From the NCBI GenBank assembly GCA_004295085.1, contig SHNF01000012.1, positions 1 through 64,000 on the forward strand: a stretch of DNA of 64,000 nucleotides, read 5' to 3'. The position numbers and the translations under genes were made by a program. Of the stretch, positions 18,496 to 28,998 are shown piece after piece. The notes beneath the pieces are model-generated. The model was not told the DNA's origin. It saw only the letters and a program-made list of their open reading frames with translations, and searched no databases. Origin of the DNA: Planctomycetota bacterium. GTDB lineage: Bacteria > Planctomycetota > UBA1135. Numbering within the stretch: the first letter of the stretch is position 1; every line of letters starts with the position of its first letter.

Positions 18496-19292
18496 ACGGC
18501 CTGCCGCAGCAATTCGCGCGCGTGTGGCTGGTCCCCGACGCTGGTTTCCGCGCCGAGCGCCTGGCCATGGCCTTCACGGCCGCGGCGCTCCAGGGCCGCG
18601 TGGTCAAGGATGAGGAGCAGACGCTGCTCGTGCGCGGGCCGCTGCCGGACGGCGCGCCGGCCTGGTGGAAGCTGTACCGCGTGCCGCCGCGGCGGCGCTG
18701 GATGACGCCCATGGGGCGCAGCCGCGCCCGGCGCGAGGGCCGGGCGCTGCGCGCCTTCGCGCGGGCCGGCGTCCCGGCGGTCCCTGCGCTCGCCTGGGCC
18801 GAGGAGCGGCGCCGCGGCCTGCTGCGCTCCTCCCTGCTGGTCACGGCGGACGTCGCGGGCGCGCGCGACCTGCGCGCGCTGTGCGCCGATACCGCCCTGC
18901 CGCCGGAGCAGCGCCGGGCCTGGCTGCGCGCCGCCGGAGCCGCCGCGCGCCGCCTGCACGACGCCGGCTTCGGCCACTTCCGCATGCAGCTGCGCAACCT
19001 GCTGGCGGCGGAACCGGATCGCATCCTGTTCCTGGACGCGCCCTTCGCCTGCGCCGTGCGCCGCGCCGCGCCGCGGCCGCTGCGCGCCGTGGATCTCGTG
19101 GACCTCGCCGGGGCGGACAGCGGGCTCGGCGCCGAGGACAGCGCCGCGGTGCTGGAGGGCTACGGCGCGCCGGCGCCGCTGTCCCTGCACGCCGTGCGCG
19201 CCCGGCGCCCGTTCAGCCAGAAGATGCGCCGCATCGGCTGGTATCTCTACTACAACGGCACCGGCCGCCGCCCGGATCCCGACGCCGCATGA
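18492..19292 (+). CDS. Lipopolysaccharide-kinase-like protein, probable pseudokinase
   Basis: This 266-residue protein starts at a GTG within the previous stop. The fold pattern is that of Kdo/heptose kinases (WaaP type): AWWKLYRVP supplies a plausible ATP-binding Lys, and LLVTADVAGARDL lies in the hinge region. In the catalytic loop RLHDAGFGHFRMQLRNLL the expected HRD-type Asp is replaced by Met or Arg. The later ILFLDAPFA may keep one metal-binding Asp. I infer a catalytically weak or inactive kinase, possibly a scaffold for the flanking enzymes. It overlaps the methyltransferase gene by four bases. Confidence 0.65.
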   Translation: MNGLPQQFARVWLVPDAGFRAERLAMAFTAAALQGRVVKDEEQTLLVRGPLPDGAPAWWKLYRVPPRRRWMTPMGRSRARREGRALRAFARAGVPAVPALAWAEERRRGLLRSSLLVTADVAGARDLRALCADTALPPEQRRAWLRAAGAAARRLHDAGFGHFRMQLRNLLAAEPDRILFLDAPFACAVRRAAPRPLRAVDLVDLAGADSGLGAEDSAAVLEGYGAPAPLSLHAVRARRPFSQKMRRIGWYLYYNGTGRRPDPDAA

Positions 19293-19933
19293 CCCTGCCC
19301 CACCGGCTCGCCGAATACAACTCGCCGGAAGGCGCGCGCGAGTACCTGGAGGAGTACCAGAAGCTCCACCGCCGCTTCAGCGATGCCCGCGAGCGGCGCG
19401 TGCTGGCGCGGTTCCTGGCACGCATGGAGGCCCTGGAGACGGCCCTGGACCTGCCCTGCGGCTGGGGCCGGTATCTCCCGTTCCTGCGCCAGAAGGCGCC
19501 GCGGGTGGTGCAGGCCGACTACAGCGGCGAGATGCTGCGCCTGGGCAGCCGCCTGCTGGCGGACACCCCGGTCCTGGGCCGCCTGCGCGCCTCGGGGACC
19601 GACATCCCGCTGGCCGACCGCTGCGTGGACCTGGTGTTCTCCATGCGCCTCAGCCATCACCTGGCGGACCCGGCACAGCGCCGCCGGCACCTGGACGAGA
19701 TCCTGCGCGTGGCGCGGCACTACGTCGTGTTCAGCTACTTCGACGCCGGCACGCTGAAGAACCGCCTCCGGCGCCTGCGCGCGCGCTTCTCGCCCAGGAA
19801 GCCCAAGAACACGCTGACGCGCGCGATGGTCGAGGACCAGCTGCGCGCCGCCGGATTCCAGGTGCTGGCGGCGCCGCTTCTGTTCCCGCTCGGTAGCGGT
19901 CATCGCCTGGTGTTCGCGGAACGGGTGCGATAG
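19289..19933 (+). CDS. Class I SAM-dependent methyltransferase
   Basis: This 214-residue protein has the SAM-binding glycine motif as LDLPCGWGRYLPFL, then an acidic loop ending VVQADYSGEML, and a post-motif VDLVFSMRLSHHL. The pattern is that of small-molecule or lipid methyltransferases (Methyltransf_11-like). A basic segment (RRLRARFSPRKPKN) could contact the membrane or a phosphorylated substrate. It is the last gene of the four-gene envelope operon, so a glycolipid or polyprenyl-linked substrate is plausible but unproven. Confidence 0.82.
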   Translation: MTLPHRLAEYNSPEGAREYLEEYQKLHRRFSDARERRVLARFLARMEALETALDLPCGWGRYLPFLRQKAPRVVQADYSGEMLRLGSRLLADTPVLGRLRASGTDIPLADRCVDLVFSMRLSHHLADPAQRRRHLDEILRVARHYVVFSYFDAGTLKNRLRRLRARFSPRKPKNTLTRAMVEDQLRAAGFQVLAAPLLFPLGSGHRLVFAERVR

Positions 19934-20051
19934 CCGAACAGACTGCCGCACCTGCGCCGCGTTTCGTTACGGCGCGGTGACGGCGCACGGTCGCGTGCAC
20001 GGGAACGCGGCTTGCATGCAGCGCGGCACCTCGAACTGGAGCGAGGGCGGC

Positions 20052-22046
20052 ATGTACACAACGCGCGGTCTTGCCATGTGCCTGACGATCCTTTTTACGG
20101 CGCCGCTGTGGGCGCACGGCGGCACCTACATCGGTCCCGGGGACACGCTGCCGCCCGGAGGCGGCGGCGGTCCCGGACCGCTGCCCCCGGCTCCGCCGGG
20201 GCCGACCGCACCGCCCGGCGCCAATCCGCCCGCGCCAGTGACGCCGCTGTCGCCGCCGGGACGGACGCCGCCGCCCGGAGTCGCCCGCCCCGTTCCCGAC
20301 TCCGTCACGGGACCGGGCGCGCTGGAGACCGACCTCAGCTCCTGGTACGTGTGGTGGGAGTTCAACAAGGGGCCGTTTCTCGACCTGCGCGCCAAGCTGT
20401 GGGACGGCGACGTCATCTCCGACGAGGGCTCCGAGATCACCCGCGGCCTGCGCGAGTTCAGCACTGCGGCGCGCAGCTTCGCGCCGACCACCGAGCAGGT
20501 GCGGCGCGTGGTGCTGCCGGTCCTGCTCGACGCCCTGGCCGAGGACGAGCGCGACCTGCGCTCGTCCGCGCTGATCGCGCTGGCGCGCATCGGCGGCGAC
20601 CCCGGCCTGGTGGAGCGCTTCCTGCCGCTGCTCGCCAGCAACGACCAGGAGACGGCCGAGACCGCTGCCCTGGCCCTGGGCATCCTGCGCGATCCCGCGG
20701 CCCTGCCGCAGCTCGTCGCCCTGCTGCGCGACGGCCCCGAAGGCCGCAGGCTCACCGGCAAGGCCAACGGCGTGCCCCAGCGCACACGCGCCTTCGCCGC
20801 CTACGGCCTGGGCCTGCTGGGCACCGCCGTGGCCGACGAGGATCTGCGCCAGCACGTGGCCCAGGCGCTGCGCCAGACCTTGGATCAGAAGGTATCCGGA
20901 CCCGCCGACCTGGCCGTGGCCTGCGCGCTCGCCCTCGGACTGGTGCCGCTGGAAGACTTCGGCGCGAGCCAGGCTGCCTTGCTCCGCTGTCTCCACGACG
21001 AGGACCGGCCGCTGGTGGCCCGGGCCCATTGCCCGACCGGGCTGGCGCGCCTGGTCCGCGGCCGCCCGGACAGCAAGGAGGCGCAGGCGGTCGCGGTCGA
21101 GCTGGCGGCGCAGCTCGGGCGCAAGAACACTCCGGCTCCCATCCGCCAATCCTGCGTGCTGGCGCTCGGCGTCCTCGCCAGTGAACCGGCACCCTGCGCC
21201 GCGGACGTGCTGACAGCCCTGGAAGGCGTGGCGGAAGGGAACGGCGACCTCCAGGAGCGGGCCTACGCCACGATCGCGCGCGCCTACATCGGCGCCGCCG
21301 TCCCGTCGCTGCGCGATCGCTGCCTGGAAGGGCTGCTGAACGAACTCCGTCGCGGCAGCACGCCGCTGCGCCCCTGGTGCGCTCTGGCGCTCGGGGTGCT
21401 GGGCTTCCGGCTGCGCGAGAACGAGCAGGCGCTGCCGCCGGTGCTCGGCGACGAGCTGCTGCGCCAGTTCCGCGAGACGCGCAACCCCGATCTCAAGGCC
21501 GCCTGTGCCCTGTCGCTCGGCCTCCTGCACCACGCCGCGGCTGCCGACGACCTGCACGCGGCCATGGAGAAGAGCGGCGACGACGGCTTCCGCTCCTGCG
21601 CGGCGCAGGCCCTGGGTCTCCTGGACGCCCGCCAGCATCGCGGCTCCCTGCTCGCCCTCCTGCAGGAGAGCGCACGGCGGCCGCAACTGCTCCGTTCCGC
21701 CGCCATCGCGCTCGGACTGATGCAGGACCGGCAGGCCGCGCCGGCGTTGGTGGCCATGATCCGGCCGCCGGACGGCAACGCGCCGGCGCTCGCCACGATG
21801 GCGGCCGCCGCCATGGCTCTCGGCTTCATTGGCGACACCGGCTCGGTTGCGCCCCTGGCGGAGACCATCCGCGACCACGAGCGCACGCCGCTCGCGCGCG
21901 CCTTCGCGGCGGTGGCGCTGGGGCTGGTCTGCGAGCGCGGCGACCTGCCCTGGAACAGCGAGCTCGCCGCCGACGTCAACTACGCCGCCGCCGTGGGCAC
22001 GCTCACGGATCCGGCAGGAGGAAGCGGGATCCTGGACATCTTCTGA
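20052..22046 (+). CDS. Secreted HEAT-repeat (PBS-lyase type) protein
   Basis: This 664-residue protein, counted from the ATG at 20052 which has GAGGG upstream, has a signal peptide (LAMCLTILFTAPLWAHGG). A Pro/Gly-rich linker of about 55 residues follows (PPGGGGGPGPLPPAPPG). The rest is a chain of about a dozen HEAT-like helical pairs, each with an ALG or SLG core (ALALGILRDPAALPQLVAL, AIALGLMQDRQAAPALVAM). Such solenoids bind protein partners in the periplasm. An in-frame start at 19977 would bury the signal peptide and is less likely. It ends before a strong terminator. No partner is suggested by the neighbours. Confidence 0.82.
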   Translation: MYTTRGLAMCLTILFTAPLWAHGGTYIGPGDTLPPGGGGGPGPLPPAPPGPTAPPGANPPAPVTPLSPPGRTPPPGVARPVPDSVTGPGALETDLSSWYVWWEFNKGPFLDLRAKLWDGDVISDEGSEITRGLREFSTAARSFAPTTEQVRRVVLPVLLDALAEDERDLRSSALIALARIGGDPGLVERFLPLLASNDQETAETAALALGILRDPAALPQLVALLRDGPEGRRLTGKANGVPQRTRAFAAYGLGLLGTAVADEDLRQHVAQALRQTLDQKVSGPADLAVACALALGLVPLEDFGASQAALLRCLHDEDRPLVARAHCPTGLARLVRGRPDSKEAQAVAVELAAQLGRKNTPAPIRQSCVLALGVLASEPAPCAADVLTALEGVAEGNGDLQERAYATIARAYIGAAVPSLRDRCLEGLLNELRRGSTPLRPWCALALGVLGFRLRENEQALPPVLGDELLRQFRETRNPDLKAACALSLGLLHHAAAADDLHAAMEKSGDDGFRSCAAQALGLLDARQHRGSLLALLQESARRPQLLRSAAIALGLMQDRQAAPALVAMIRPPDGNAPALATMAAAAMALGFIGDTGSVAPLAETIRDHERTPLARAFAAVALGLVCERGDLPWNSELAADVNYAAAVGTLTDPAGGSGILDIF

Positions 22047-22066
22047 GTTCCTTTCCTTCTGGATCC

Positions 22067-22102
22067 CGCCGGCCCGGTCCTCGGTCAGGAGCCGGGCCGG
22101 CG
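22067..22102 (+). terminator. Intrinsic terminator after the HEAT gene
   Basis: A perfect 11-pair GC stem (left arm 22067-22077, right arm 22092-22102) encloses a loop that can form a further small TCCT/AGGA stem. A short pyrimidine-rich tail (CGTTCCTTTCC) follows. It separates the HEAT gene from the next secreted-protein gene. Confidence 0.7.
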
Positions 22103-22177
22103 CGTTCCTTTCCAAAGTTGGAGGCAGGTTAGGCTAAGCCCTGCGGCCGTTGAGGCCCCGGCCCTACGGAGGTGGCC

Positions 22178-23779
22178 ATGCTGGTTCTTCACCTTGCCCC
22201 GTTCGTTCTCTTCAGCCCCGGAACCCTCCTGCCCCAGGGCTCAGGGCCGAGCACCACTCGAGTGAGCGTGGACTCTGCCGGGGTCCAAGGAAACGGCGAC
22301 AGCTGGTCCCCGTCGATCTCAGCCGACGGCCGCTTCGTCGCGTTCGAGAGCCGGGCTGGCAACCTCGTGCCCGGCGACATGGGCTTCGAGGACGTTTTCG
22401 TCCACGACCGCCAGACCGGGCAGACCACTCGCGTCAGCGTGGACTCCGCCGGAGTCCCGGGGAACAGCGACAGCGAGTTCGGTTCGATCTCAGCCGACGG
22501 CCGCTTCGTCGCGTTCTCGAGTTTTGCCAACAACCTCGTGCCCGGCGACACGCACGCCTATTCCGACGTCTTCGTCCACGACCGCCAGACCGGGCAAACG
22601 ACCCGCGTCAGCGTGGACTCTGCCGGAGCTCCGGGGGCCGGCAACAGCTACCTCCCTTCGATCTCGGCCGGCGGCCGATTCGTTGCGTTCGCGAGTTTTG
22701 CCGCCAACCTCGTCCAAGGCGACACCGGCTTCTTCAAGGATGTCTTCGTCCACGACCGCCAGACCGGGCAGACGACCCGGGTCAGCGTGGACTCTGCCGG
22801 AATCCAGGGGAACCATAGCAGCGAGGATCCCTCGATCTCGGCCGACGGCCGCTTCGTCGCGTTCTACAGCTACGCCAGCAACCTCGTCCCCGGCGACACG
22901 AGTGGCGTCTACGACGTCTTCGTGCACGACCGCCAGACCGGGCAGACGACCCGGGTCAGCGTGGACGCCGCTGGCGTCCAGGGAAACAGGGGCAGCTACG
23001 ACCCGACGATCTCAGCCGACGGCCGCTTCGTCGCGTTCGAGAGCGAAGCCAGCAATCTCGTGCCCGACGACACGAACAGCCGCTACGACGTCTTCGTGCA
23101 CGACCACCAGACCGGGCAGACGACCCGGGTCAGTGTGAACTCTGCCGGAGCCCAGGGGAACCACAACAGCGAGGATCCCTCGATCTCCGCCGATGGCCGG
23201 TTCGTGGCGTTCGGGAGCTACGCCGCCAATCTCGTCCCCGGCGACGCCGGCATCTACGGTGATGTCTTCGTCCACGACCGCCAGACCGCTCAGACGATCC
23301 GCGTCAGCGTGGACTCCGCTGGCGTCCAGGGGAACAGCGACAGCTACGGCCCCTCGATCTCGGCCGACGGCCGATTCGTGGCGCTCGCCAGCGGCGCCAG
23401 CAATCTCGTACCCGGTGACACGAACGGCTCCGGCGACGTCTTCGTCCACGACCGCGGCACGGGCCTCACGCTGGTGCCTTTGGGCAATTGCCCAGGGCCC
23501 ATGACCTTCACGGCCTATCACGCCGCCCCCGGCGCCACCGTGGCCTTCGTCTGGGGCACGAGCGGATCCTCTACGATCCCGCCTGGCTACCCCTGCGCGG
23601 GCACGCAGCTCGGCCTTAGCCCCTTGCGGACGCCGCCACCCGGCTACCTGCTCGCCACGGCGGATAGCTCGGGCACCGCCACCGCTTCGGGCACCGCGCC
23701 GCGGGCGGCCTGCGGCGTGGTCCTGCTGCAGGCCGTGGATCTGACGAGCTGCGAGACGAGCAACAAGGTCTCCTTTTAG
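22178..23779 (+). CDS. Secreted seven-repeat TolB-like beta-propeller protein
   Basis: This 533-residue protein has a signal peptide (MLVLHLAPFVLFSPGTLLPQG). The ATG at 22178 has GGAGG five bases upstream. Residues about 30-430 are seven near-identical units of 57-58 residues, each with SISADGRFVAF, a NLVPGD turn and DVFVHDRQTGQTTRVS. This is the PD40/TolB-like blade pattern, and seven blades would close one propeller. A Cys-containing C-terminal module of about 100 residues (NCPGPMTFTAYHAAPG to ETSNKVSF) follows. It is probably a surface protein binding partners or ions. The ligand is unknown. Confidence 0.8.
   Translation: MLVLHLAPFVLFSPGTLLPQGSGPSTTRVSVDSAGVQGNGDSWSPSISADGRFVAFESRAGNLVPGDMGFEDVFVHDRQTGQTTRVSVDSAGVPGNSDSEFGSISADGRFVAFSSFANNLVPGDTHAYSDVFVHDRQTGQTTRVSVDSAGAPGAGNSYLPSISAGGRFVAFASFAANLVQGDTGFFKDVFVHDRQTGQTTRVSVDSAGIQGNHSSEDPSISADGRFVAFYSYASNLVPGDTSGVYDVFVHDRQTGQTTRVSVDAAGVQGNRGSYDPTISADGRFVAFESEASNLVPDDTNSRYDVFVHDHQTGQTTRVSVNSAGAQGNHNSEDPSISADGRFVAFGSYAANLVPGDAGIYGDVFVHDRQTAQTIRVSVDSAGVQGNSDSYGPSISADGRFVALASGASNLVPGDTNGSGDVFVHDRGTGLTLVPLGNCPGPMTFTAYHAAPGATVAFVWGTSGSSTIPPGYPCAGTQLGLSPLRTPPPGYLLATADSSGTATASGTAPRAACGVVLLQAVDLTSCETSNKVSF
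22268..23460 (+). repeat. Tandem coding repeats, seven units of 171-174 bases
   Basis: Units begin at 22268, 22439, 22613, 22787, 22961, 23135 and 23309, marked by the recurrent GTGGACTC-type element. The DNA as well as the protein is strongly conserved between units, for example the blocks around ATCTCAGCCGACGGCCGCTT. This points to recent unit duplication or gene conversion inside the gene. Confidence 0.85.
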
Positions 23780-23816
23780 TTCGTGCTGCCGCGACGGCTG
23801 CTCCGCGAGGTACGGT

Positions 23817-24227
23817 TCAGTCGGCCGCCCGAGGTCCCGGCCAGGCGGCGCGTTCGATCCCTTCCAACGCGCCCTGCAGTACGCCGTGTCGCGCCGTCAC
23901 CGTCGTGGCGATGCCGCCGCGCACGTGGAACTCGGCGCGCACCTCCATCCACACCGGCTCCACCGCGGCCACGAGGTCGGCCAGGATGCGGTTGGTGACG
24001 TCCTCGTGGAAGTGACCCTCGTTGCGGTAGCTCCAGAGGTACAGCTTGAGGGACTTCAGCTCGTAGCAGCGCGGGCCGGGCACGTAGCGCACGCGGATGG
24101 TCGCGAAGTCCGGCTGCCCGGTCTTGGGGCAGACGCAGGTGAACTCCGGCGTCACGCTCTCGACCAGGTAGTGAGCACCCGGCCGCGGGTTGGGAAAGGT
24201 CTCGAGCTCCTGCTGCTTCCTGGTCAC
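23817..24227 (-). CDS. queF: NADPH-dependent 7-cyano-7-deazaguanine reductase
   Basis: This 136-residue enzyme reduces preQ0 to preQ1 in queuosine biosynthesis, the only known biological nitrile reduction to an amine. The catalytic Cys is C33 within [14 protein letters not shown], with the partner Asp at 40. The NADPH and substrate motif [20 protein letters not shown] is complete. Its length fits the short, unimodular (B. subtilis-type) class. It starts at a GTG and a TAGACT hexamer lies six bases before it. No other queuosine genes are nearby. Confidence 0.95.
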   Translation of the reverse strand: MTRKQQELETFPNPRPGAHYLVESVTPEFTCVCPKTGQPDFATIRVRYVPGPRCYELKSLKLYLWSYRNEGHFHEDVTNRILADLVAAVEPVWMEVRAEFHVRGGIATTVTARHGVLQGALEGIERAAWPGPRAAD

Positions 24228-24233
24228 GGTGCC

Positions 24234-24239
24234 AGTCTA
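24234..24239 (-). promoter_or_regulatory. TANNNT -10 hexamer of queF
   Basis: TAGACT lies six bases before the queF GTG and no Shine-Dalgarno sequence is present, so transcription would begin at or next to the start codon. Confidence 0.35.
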
Positions 24240-24297
24240 CTGGCGACTTCCGATGGTGCTCCCGTCGCTTCCTGGAGGTTGCAGTCCAGATTGGGCG

Positions 24298-24909
24298 CTA
24301 ACCACCACGCGTCGGTGGTTGACTCTTCCGCCGCGCGCCCAGCGTCAGACGCACGAGCGGACGTGTCGGGGTCAGGCGCTGGACCTCCCGGAAGCCGGCG
24401 TCCTCGAAGACGCGCAGCGGGCCGGTGTAGGCAAAGGCGGAAGCCATCCTGCGCCCGTCCGCAGTGGTCGTGACGGGGTAGGCTTCGAGAACCCTGGCGC
24501 CGTGCCTGCGGGCGGCGGCGATCGACGCCTTCAGCAGTCCGCGGCAGACGCCCCGGCCGCGGTAGTCGCGGTGGATGAAGAAGCACGGGATGGACCAGAC
24601 CGCCGCCGCATCGGGCGCACGGAAGGCCTTGACCGTTTCCAGGCGCGGAAAGTCGCGCCGCGGGCCGAACGTGGCCCAGCCGACGGCGCGCGCGCCATCC
24701 CGGGCCAGGATGCCGTGGACTGCGTCGGACTTGACCCGGCGGCGGAATTCCGCCTTGGCGCGCGCGCCCTTGGTCTGCTCCCATAGCCGTCCGCCCCGCT
24801 CCACCCGCCACCACATGCACCAGCAGCCGCCGGAGGCCCCGGTCGGTCCAAAAAGCGACTCCAGCGCCGGCCAGTCCGACGGCTGCAACTCCCGGTAGGT
24901 AATAGCCAT
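24298..24909 (-). CDS. GNAT-family N-acetyltransferase
   Basis: This is a 203-residue protein. The acetyl-CoA pyrophosphate loop is IHRDYRGRGVCRGLLKASI (the R/Q-x-x-G-x-G/A pattern as YRGRGV), preceded by the beta-bulge strand VWSIPCFFI. The C-terminal VFEDAGFREVQRL is the usual last-helix motif. An N-terminal Cys/Trp-rich segment (GGCWCMWWRVERGG) is typical of a GNAT subgroup in many soil bacteria. The substrate is not predictable. A TAGGCT hexamer lies six bases before the ATG. An inverted repeat (24300-24320) overlaps its 3' end and could act as a weak terminator. Confidence 0.85.
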   Translation of the reverse strand: MAITYRELQPSDWPALESLFGPTGASGGCWCMWWRVERGGRLWEQTKGARAKAEFRRRVKSDAVHGILARDGARAVGWATFGPRRDFPRLETVKAFRAPDAAAVWSIPCFFIHRDYRGRGVCRGLLKASIAAARRHGARVLEAYPVTTTADGRRMASAFAYTGPLRVFEDAGFREVQRLTPTRPLVRLTLGARRKSQPPTRGG

Positions 24910-24915
24910 GCGCTC

Positions 24916-24921
24916 AGCCTA
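24916..24921 (-). promoter_or_regulatory. TANNNT -10 hexamer of the GNAT gene
   Basis: TAGGCT lies six bases before the ATG at 24909 with no ribosome-binding site between, a leaderless-type arrangement. Confidence 0.4.
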
Positions 24922-24953
24922 GCGAGGCCACGCGGGCTTGAATCAGGACTCCC

Positions 24954-24981
24954 TTGACCCTAATTGACGGCCTGGCATAAT
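24954..24981 (+). promoter_or_regulatory. Promoter of the SUF operon
   Basis: TTGACC (24954-24959) and CATAAT (24976-24981) are 16 bases apart. A second TTGAC copy begins at 24964 inside the spacer. An Rrf2-type regulator commonly binds over its own promoter, so this stretch is the likely operator, though no known palindrome was recognised. Confidence 0.6.
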
Positions 24982-25014
24982 CCGGACTTGGATCGTCCAC
25001 ATTCAAGGACAAGC

Positions 25015-25451
25015 ATGCTCCGAATGACCCGACAAGCAGACTACGGCATCCTCATGCTGGCGCAGATGGCGCGCGAGCCCAGGGGGCACGTGCACAGCGC
25101 CCGCGACCTGGCCGTGGCCGCCGAGCTGCCGCTGCCCACCGCCAGCAAGATCCTGAAGGCGCTGGCCCGCGCCCGGCTGCTGGAATCGCAGCGCGGCGCC
25201 AACGGCGGCTACCGCCTGAGCCGCGCCGCCGCCGCCATCTCGGTGGCCGAGGTGATCTCGGCCCTGGAGGGGCCGATCGGGGTCACCGAGTGCACCGCCG
25301 AAGGGCTGGAGCCGTGCGTGCACGAGCGCAACTGCCTCACACGCTCGCCCATGCACCGCATCAACTCGGCGGTGCGGGCCACGCTGCAGAAGGTGAGCCT
25401 GGCCGACGTGGCCGGCCCCGGTCCCCACAACCGCGTGTCCATCGCCGTCTG

Positions 25452-25452
<1 letters not shown>
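25015..25452 (+). CDS. Rrf2-family SUF operon regulator
   Basis: This 145-residue winged-helix repressor senses iron-sulfur status. The N-terminus ([16 protein letters not shown]) and the recognition region [29 protein letters not shown] match Rrf2/IscR proteins. Three cysteines at about 93, 101 and 107 ([16 protein letters not shown]) are the cluster-binding set, here spaced C-x7-C-x5-C, close to but not identical with IscR. It is the first gene of the operon and its stop overlaps the sufB start by one base, so it probably represses its own operon when clusters are plentiful. Confidence 0.9.
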
Positions 25453-26899
<1,447 letters not shown>

Positions 26900-26900
<1 letters not shown>

Positions 26901-27676
26901 TGGCACCCATCCTCAAGATCCGCGGGCTGCACGCGCGCGTGGAGGAGCGCGAGATCCTGCGCGGCGTGGACCTGGAGATCGGCGGCGGCGAGGTGCACGC
27001 GGTCATGGGCCCCAACGGCTCCGGCAAGAGCACGCTCGCCTACGTGCTGGCCGGCCGCGACGGCTACGAGGTGACCGCGGGCGAAGTCTGGTACCAGGGC
27101 CGCAATCTCCTGGAGATGGCGCCGGAGGAGCGGGCGCGCGCGGGCCTGTTCCTGGCCTTCCAGTACCCGGTGGAGATCCCGGGCGTCACCAACGCCTACT
27201 TCCTGCGCGCGGCGCTCAACGCTCAGCGCCGCCAGCGCGGCGCGCCGGAGCTGGACGCCATGGAGTTCCTGAACCTGGCGCGCGAGAAGATGAAGCTGCT
27301 GGAGATGGACCCGGCGTTCCTCAACCGCCCGGTGAACGAGGGCTTCTCCGGGGGCGAGAAGAAGCGCAACGAGGTGCTGCAGATGACGATCCTGCAGCCG
27401 AAGCTGGCGCTGCTGGACGAAACCGACTCGGGACTGGACATCGACGCCCTCAAGATCGTGAGCCGCGGCGTCAACGCGCTGCGCGCGCCCGACCGGGGCG
27501 TGCTGCTGGTCACCCACTACCAGCGGCTGCTCAACTTCATCGTGCCGGACCGCGTGCACGTGCTGGCCGGCGGCCGCATCGTGCGCAGCGGCGGCAAGGA
27601 GCTGGCCCACGAGCTGGAGGAGCGCGGCTACGGCTGGCTCGAAGACGGCGCCGTGGCCGGCGGGAGGCGTGCATGA
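26900..27676 (+). CDS. sufC: Fe-S assembly ATPase SufC
   Basis: This is a 258-residue soluble ABC-type ATPase that drives SufBCD. Walker A is GPNGSGKST, the signature is FSGGEKKRNE (the SufC form of LSGGQ), and Walker B is LALLDETDSGLDIDAL. The Q-loop region reads LFLAFQYPVEIPG, diagnostic for SufC over transport ATPases. It has no membrane segment. It overlaps sufB by one base and sufD by four. Confidence 0.97.
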
Positions 27677-28998
27677 GCGGCGGCAACGGCTTCGCCGGCG
27701 AGTTCGCGCGCGTCCAGTCCGCGAGCGCCGCGGCCGAGCCGGCCTGGCTCCAGCACCAGCGCCGGGAATCCTTCGCCCGGTTCACCGCGCTGGGACTGCC
27801 CACCACCCGCGACGAGGAATGGCGCTACACAAGCCTGGCGCCGCTGCAGGCCGCCGGCTTCCGTGCCCCGTCCGCGCCGGGCGCGATCAGCCGCGCCGAC
27901 CTCGAGCGCTTCCTGCTGTTCGAGCCCTCGGTGACGCGCTTCGTGTTCGTGGACGGCCGCCACGTGCCGGAGCTGTCGGCGGCGCCCTCGCTGCCCGGCG
28001 GAGCGCGTGTGCGCAGCCTGCGCGCCGCGTTGTCGGAGCGGCCCGAGCTCCTGGCCGAGCGCCTGGGCCGAGGCGCGCCGAGCGGCGCGCGCGCGTTCAG
28101 CGCCCTGAACGCCGCGCTGTGGAGCGACGGCGCCTTGGTGCACCTGCCGCGCGGCGCAACCCTGCAGCACCCGATCCACCTGCTGTTCCTGACCACGCCG
28201 CGTGCGCAGCCCCCGGCGCAGCATCTGCGCAACTTGTTCGTGTGTGAGCGCGACAGCAGCGCCACCATCGTCGAGACCTATGCCGCCCTGGACGGAGGCC
28301 CCTCCTTCACCAATGCCGTGAGCGAGCTGCTGGCCGGCCCCGACAGCCGCATCGAGCACTACACCACGCAGGAGCAGGCGCCCGAGGCGGTGCACGTGGC
28401 TCTGCTGGCGGCCGAGCTGCAGGGCAACAGCCGCTTCCTCTCGCACGTGGTCACGCTGGGCGCGGCCCTGTCGCGCAGCGAGGTGCGCGTGCGTTTCGGC
28501 GCCGAGGGCGGCGAGTGCACGCTGCACGGCCTGTACTGGATCGCCGGCCGCCAGCACGCCGACCACCTCACCGCCGTGGACCACGCCGTCCCCCGCTGCA
28601 GCAGCCGGCAGGTGTACCGCGGCGTGCTCGACGACCACGCCCGCGGCGTGTTCAACGGCCGCATCCTGGTGCGCGCCGGCGCCCAGGGCAGCGACGCGCA
28701 CCAGTCCAACAGGAACCTGCTGCTCAGCGATCACGCCCTGGCCGACAGCAAGCCCGAGCTGGAGATCCTGGCCAACGACGTCAAGTGCACCCACGGCGTC
28801 GCCATCGGCCAGCTCGACCGCAACGCCCTGTTCTACCTGCGCTCGCGCGGGCTGGGCGCGGCGCAGGCGCGCGGCCTCCTGACCCGCGCCTTCGCCGCGG
28901 CCGTCACCGAACACATCCGCGTGCCGGCGCTGCGCTGCCGCCTGGACCGCATGCTGGCGCTGGGCCTTCCGGACGAGCGCGAGCTGGTGAGCGCATGA
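27673..28998 (+). CDS. sufD: Fe-S assembly subunit SufD
   Basis: This 441-residue partner of SufB forms the SufBCD scaffold. The N-terminal helices contain TRDEEWRYTSLAPL, and the beta-helix core runs through DSSATIVETYAAL to GVLDDHARGVFNGRILVRAGAQGSDAHQSNRNLLLSD. The typical C-terminal motif AIGQLDRNALFYLRSRGLG is followed by the helical tail. The His in the DAHQSN stretch is the site usually linked to iron entry. It overlaps sufC and sufS by four bases on each side. Confidence 0.95.
   Translation: MSGGNGFAGEFARVQSASAAAEPAWLQHQRRESFARFTALGLPTTRDEEWRYTSLAPLQAAGFRAPSAPGAISRADLERFLLFEPSVTRFVFVDGRHVPELSAAPSLPGGARVRSLRAALSERPELLAERLGRGAPSGARAFSALNAALWSDGALVHLPRGATLQHPIHLLFLTTPRAQPPAQHLRNLFVCERDSSATIVETYAALDGGPSFTNAVSELLAGPDSRIEHYTTQEQAPEAVHVALLAAELQGNSRFLSHVVTLGAALSRSEVRVRFGAEGGECTLHGLYWIAGRQHADHLTAVDHAVPRCSSRQVYRGVLDDHARGVFNGRILVRAGAQGSDAHQSNRNLLLSDHALADSKPELEILANDVKCTHGVAIGQLDRNALFYLRSRGLGAAQARGLLTRAFAAAVTEHIRVPALRCRLDRMLALGLPDERELVSA

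Noticed and set aside
22268..23460. Regular repeats that could suggest a CRISPR array.
   Set aside because: The period is 171-174 bases, the repeats are in frame and encode propeller blades, and there are no unique spacers of CRISPR size.
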